Source: an uncultured Eubacteriales bacterium
GTDB taxonomy: Bacteria; Bacillota; Clostridia; Oscillospirales; Oscillospiraceae
Assembly (NCBI GenBank): GCA_900549405.1
Contig: URNZ01000007.1
Location: forward strand, 4,702-68,701
Direction of reading: 5' to 3'
DNA: 64,000 nucleotides
The notes beneath the pieces were generated by a model. That model searched no databases, had not been told where the DNA came from, and saw only the letters and a program-made list of their open reading frames with translations. This document shows, piece after piece, positions 61,507 through 64,000 of this stretch (positions are counted from its first letter, which is position 1; every line of letters begins with the position of its first letter). The translations under genes and the position numbers were made by a program.

Positions 61507-63618
61507 ATGGAGTTTGACCGCGACCTGTTCCTTCCCGTCAGCCTGGCAGACATGCAGCGCCGGGGCTGGGAGGACTATGACTTTCTGCTCATCACTGGGG
61601 ACGCCTATGTGGACCACCCCTCCTTCGGCCCCACCATCATCGGGCGGCTGCTGGAGGCGGAGGGCTATCGGGTGGCCATTCTGGCCCAGCCCGACTGGCG
61701 GGGACCGGAGGCCTTCCGGTCCTTGGGCCGCCCCCGGCTGGGGGTGCTTATCTCCGCAGGCAACATCGACTCTATGGTGGCCCACTACACCGCCGCCCGC
61801 AAGCGCCGCCACGACGATGCCTATTCCCCCGGGCGGAAGGCCGGGCTGCGCCCCGACCACGCCACCATCGTCTATTCCAACCGGGTGCGGGAGGCCTTCG
61901 GGGACATCCCCATCATCATCGGCGGGCTGGAGGCCTCTCTGCGCCGCTTCGCCCACTATGACTATTGGGAGGACAAGGTCCGCCGCTCCATCCTCTTCGA
62001 CGCCCAGGCGGACATCCTCACCTATGGCATGGGGGAGACGGCCACCCTGGACATCGCCGCCCGCCTGAACTCCGGCACCCCGGTGAGCGAGATCACCGAC
62101 GTGCGGGGCACCTGCGTGGCCGCCGACTACCCCGGGGTGTGCGCCTATCCCCGGGTGGAGGTTCCCTCCTTTGAAGAGGTGTCCTCCTCCAAGCGGGCCT
62201 ATGCCCAGGCCAACATGATCGAGTATCAGGAGCACGACGCCGCCGTGGGCAAGGCCATCATCCAAAAGCACGGGCGGCAGTTCCTCATCGTCAATCCCCC
62301 CGCCTATCCCCTGCCCACCGAGGAGCTGGACCGGGTGGCCGAGCTGCCCTATGTGCGGGAGCCCCACCCCATGTACGACGACATGGGCGGCGTGCCCGCC
62401 ATCGAGGAGGTCCGCTTCTCCATCACCCACAACCGTGGCTGCTTTGGGGCCTGCAACTTCTGCTCCCTGGCCTTCCACCAGGGGCGCACCGTCACCTCCC
62501 GCAGCCACGAGAGCGTGATTCGGGAGGCCAAGCTGCTGATCCAGCACCCGGGCTTTAAGGGCTATATCCACGACGTGGGCGGCCCCGCCGCCACCTTCCG
62601 CCGCCCCAGCTGCCAGAAGCAGCTGAAGCACGGCATGTGCAAAAACCGCGCCTGTCTGGCCCCGGAGGCCTGCCCCAACCTGGACGCGGACCACACCGAC
62701 TATATGATGCTGCTGCGGAAGGTCCGGGCCCTGCCCGGCATCAAAAAGGTCTTCATCCGCTCGGGCATCCGGTTCGACTTTTTGATGAAGGACCCCAGCG
62801 GAGAGTTTTTCACCGACCTGGTGCAGTATCACATCTCCGGCCAGCTGAAGGTGGCCCCAGAGCACTGCGTGGACCACACCCTGGACTACATGGGCAAGCC
62901 CCATGTGGAGGTGTATGAGAAGTTCCGGGATAAGTATTATAAGCTCAACCGCCGCTATGGCAAGGACCAGTATCTGGTGCCCTATCTCATCTCCTCCCAC
63001 CCCGGCTGCACCCTGGAGGACGCGGTGCAGCTGGCCGAGTGGCTGAATAAGGAGGGCCACATGCCAGAGCAGGTGCAGGACTTCTATCCCACCCCGGGCA
63101 CTCTGGCCACCTGCATGTGGTACACGGGCATCGACCCCCGGACCATGCAGCCGGTGTTCGTCCCCAAAACGCCCCACGACAAGGCTCTCCAGCGGGCGCT
63201 GATGCAGTGGCGCAAGCCCCAAAACCGGGCTCTGGTGCTGGAGGCCCTCCACAAGACGGGCCGGGAGGACCTGATCGGCTATGGCAAGCACTGCCTTATC
63301 CGTCCGGGCAAGGGTCCCGGCGCAGACCGCTATGGCCACGGCCAGGACCAGCGCCAGAATGCTCAGCATTCTAATGATCGCCGTCCGGGCCAGAAATCCG
63401 GCCAGAGCGGCAGATATGGCAAGCCCGGAAAGCCGGACCAGAATGCCAGACCGGGCCAGAACGGCAAATACGCCAAGGGTCCCCAGGGCGGCAGACCCGC
63501 CCAGGGCAAGCCCGATGGCCGCCACGCCGTCTCCCGCCCCACGGCTCAGAAACCGGTGAAGAAAGCCGGCTGGGCCAAGGCAAAGCCCAGCAAGAAGCCG
63601 GGCAAGAAAAAAGGCTAA
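61507..63618 (+). CDS. YgiQ family radical SAM protein
   Basis: 703 residues from ATG 61507 (AGAGAGG ahead). N-terminal UPF0313 domain (LITGDAYVDHPSFG, VLISAGNIDSMVAHYTA), radical SAM cluster CFGACNFCS (about 315), then a DUF3362 C-terminus with extra cysteines. The last 100 residues are low-complexity G/Q/K/P-rich (RYGHGQDQRQNAQ onwards), basic and probably disordered. Substrate unknown. Confidence 0.9.
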   Translation: MEFDRDLFLPVSLADMQRRGWEDYDFLLITGDAYVDHPSFGPTIIGRLLEAEGYRVAILAQPDWRGPEAFRSLGRPRLGVLISAGNIDSMVAHYTAARKRRHDDAYSPGRKAGLRPDHATIVYSNRVREAFGDIPIIIGGLEASLRRFAHYDYWEDKVRRSILFDAQADILTYGMGETATLDIAARLNSGTPVSEITDVRGTCVAADYPGVCAYPRVEVPSFEEVSSSKRAYAQANMIEYQEHDAAVGKAIIQKHGRQFLIVNPPAYPLPTEELDRVAELPYVREPHPMYDDMGGVPAIEEVRFSITHNRGCFGACNFCSLAFHQGRTVTSRSHESVIREAKLLIQHPGFKGYIHDVGGPAATFRRPSCQKQLKHGMCKNRACLAPEACPNLDADHTDYMMLLRKVRALPGIKKVFIRSGIRFDFLMKDPSGEFFTDLVQYHISGQLKVAPEHCVDHTLDYMGKPHVEVYEKFRDKYYKLNRRYGKDQYLVPYLISSHPGCTLEDAVQLAEWLNKEGHMPEQVQDFYPTPGTLATCMWYTGIDPRTMQPVFVPKTPHDKALQRALMQWRKPQNRALVLEALHKTGREDLIGYGKHCLIRPGKGPGADRYGHGQDQRQNAQHSNDRRPGQKSGQSGRYGKPGKPDQNARPGQNGKYAKGPQGGRPAQGKPDGRHAVSRPTAQKPVKKAGWAKAKPSKKPGKKKG

Positions 63619-63637
63619 AAAAACAGAACAAAAAATC

Positions 63638-63670
63638 GCCGCGCAGACGGGGCTTTCTCGTCTGCGCGGC
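63638..63670. terminator. Terminator after ygiQ
   Basis: GCCGCGCAGACG with complement; A-rich left and T-rich right flanks; shared with the convergent DUF1540 gene. Confidence 0.85.
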
Positions 63671-63686
63671 ACTGTTTTCTTGTCCC

Positions 63687-63860
63687 TTACTTCAGCTGGA
63701 AGGAGGCACACTCGGTGCCCTCGCAGCGGGTGGGGGAGCTGTCGCAGCAGCCCACGCGGATGGACTGGAGGGAGCAGCAGTTGTTGGGCTGGTTGTGGTG
63801 GGCACAGCTGGCCACGGTGCAGTGGATGTTGTTGTTGCAGTTGCAGGTATTGCGTTCCAT
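63687..63860 (-). CDS. DUF1540 cysteine-rich protein
   Basis: 57 residues, ATG 63860, GAGGAGG ahead. Reads MERNTCNCNNNIHCTVASCA, HHNQPNNCCSLQSIRVGCCD, then a TRCEGTECASF end: ten cysteines in the DUF1540 spacing (CxVxxCxxH...IxVGxxxxxxxxxTxC). Many are found as paired short repeats in spore-forming Firmicutes; role unknown, perhaps metal binding. Confidence 0.88.
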   Translation of the reverse strand: MERNTCNCNNNIHCTVASCAHHNQPNNCCSLQSIRVGCCDSSPTRCEGTECASFQLK

Positions 63861-63911
63861 AAGAAAACCTCCTCACATCGGATGGCTTTAGTATGGCCCG
63901 CGCTCCGGCGG

Positions 63912-64000
63912 TTATTCCTTGGTCGGCTGCTGTTTTTCGGTTTTGACGCCCGTCTCCTCCACTCTGGGGATGAACCGGCGGGCGAAGCGGCCCTTGCCCC
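63912..64000 (-). CDS. C-terminal end of an unknown gene
   Basis: Frame open to the right edge; visible end GKGRFARRFIPRVEET then GVKTEKQQPTKE and stop TAA. Basic tail, no family recognisable. Plausible only from position and the open frame. Confidence 0.35.
   Translation of the reverse strand, partial: GKGRFARRFIPRVEETGVKTEKQQPTKE

Overview
The window is G+C-rich bacterial DNA with a classic Firmicutes gene complement: strong AGGAGG-type ribosome sites, the rimP-nusA-rnpM-rplGA-infB-rbfA-nrnA-truB-ribF translation block, a PyrK/PyrD pyrimidine operon, a SleB-type cortex hydrolase, a DUF1540 cysteine-rich protein, SLH-domain surface protein, a membrane pyrophosphatase and PcrA. Together these suggest an anaerobic, probably spore-forming Clostridia member of the Oscillospiraceae (Flavonifractor/Lawsonibacter/Pseudoflavonifractor-like). 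The family assignment is inference from gene content and base composition. No rRNA or tRNA genes were seen.

Layout. 1-2650: the right end of a CRISPR locus, holding a CARF-like protein cut by the window edge, a sigma-70-like protein, Cas6, and a small partly decayed array read from the opposite strand off its own extended -10 promoter. 2650-4550: an unknown 90-residue protein, signal peptidase I, an orphan MazF/PemK and a 63-residue protein. 4580-11430: ion homeostasis (K+-dependent pyrophosphatase, TrkH/TrkA with an attenuator leader) and an A+T-richer AAA ATPase. 11430-17440: MgtC-like protein and a divergent sugar locus (dehydrogenase and isomerase against ROK regulator, PHP phosphatase and fructokinase-like kinase). 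17440-27580: the translation/ribosome-maturation operon. 27580-31130: ppx-ppk1-lipoprotein behind a candidate Pho box. 31130-37430: SLH protein and MacAB-like efflux system. 37540-49870: pcrA, a lipase/membrane-protein group, gluQ, trhP, mltG, 5-FTHF cyclo-ligase, DJ-1, tmk, tagA-like. 50000-54680: SleB-like hydrolase, GH13 amylase, a split TauE/SafE exporter, ArsC/Spx-like protein, divergent peptide deformylase. 54760-63620: pyrC-pyrF-two zinc-ribbon paralogs-pyrK-pyrD-phosphatase/GNAT fusion-ygiQ. The last 400 bases hold a DUF1540 protein and the end of an unknown gene.

The most unusual part is the CRISPR end. A CARF-type second-messenger sensor, a protein with sigma-factor-like segments and Cas6 form one tightly packed transcription unit. 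This suggests a type III accessory module whose output could be transcriptional rather than nucleolytic; the effector genes would lie left of the window. Other points are a candidate Pho box before ppx-ppk1, structured leaders before trkA, rimP and pyrC, and 11-bp regulator repeats before the efflux operon. Four families of short dispersed palindromic repeats are present; one truncates the CRISPR array and another supplies the stop codon of a transporter gene.
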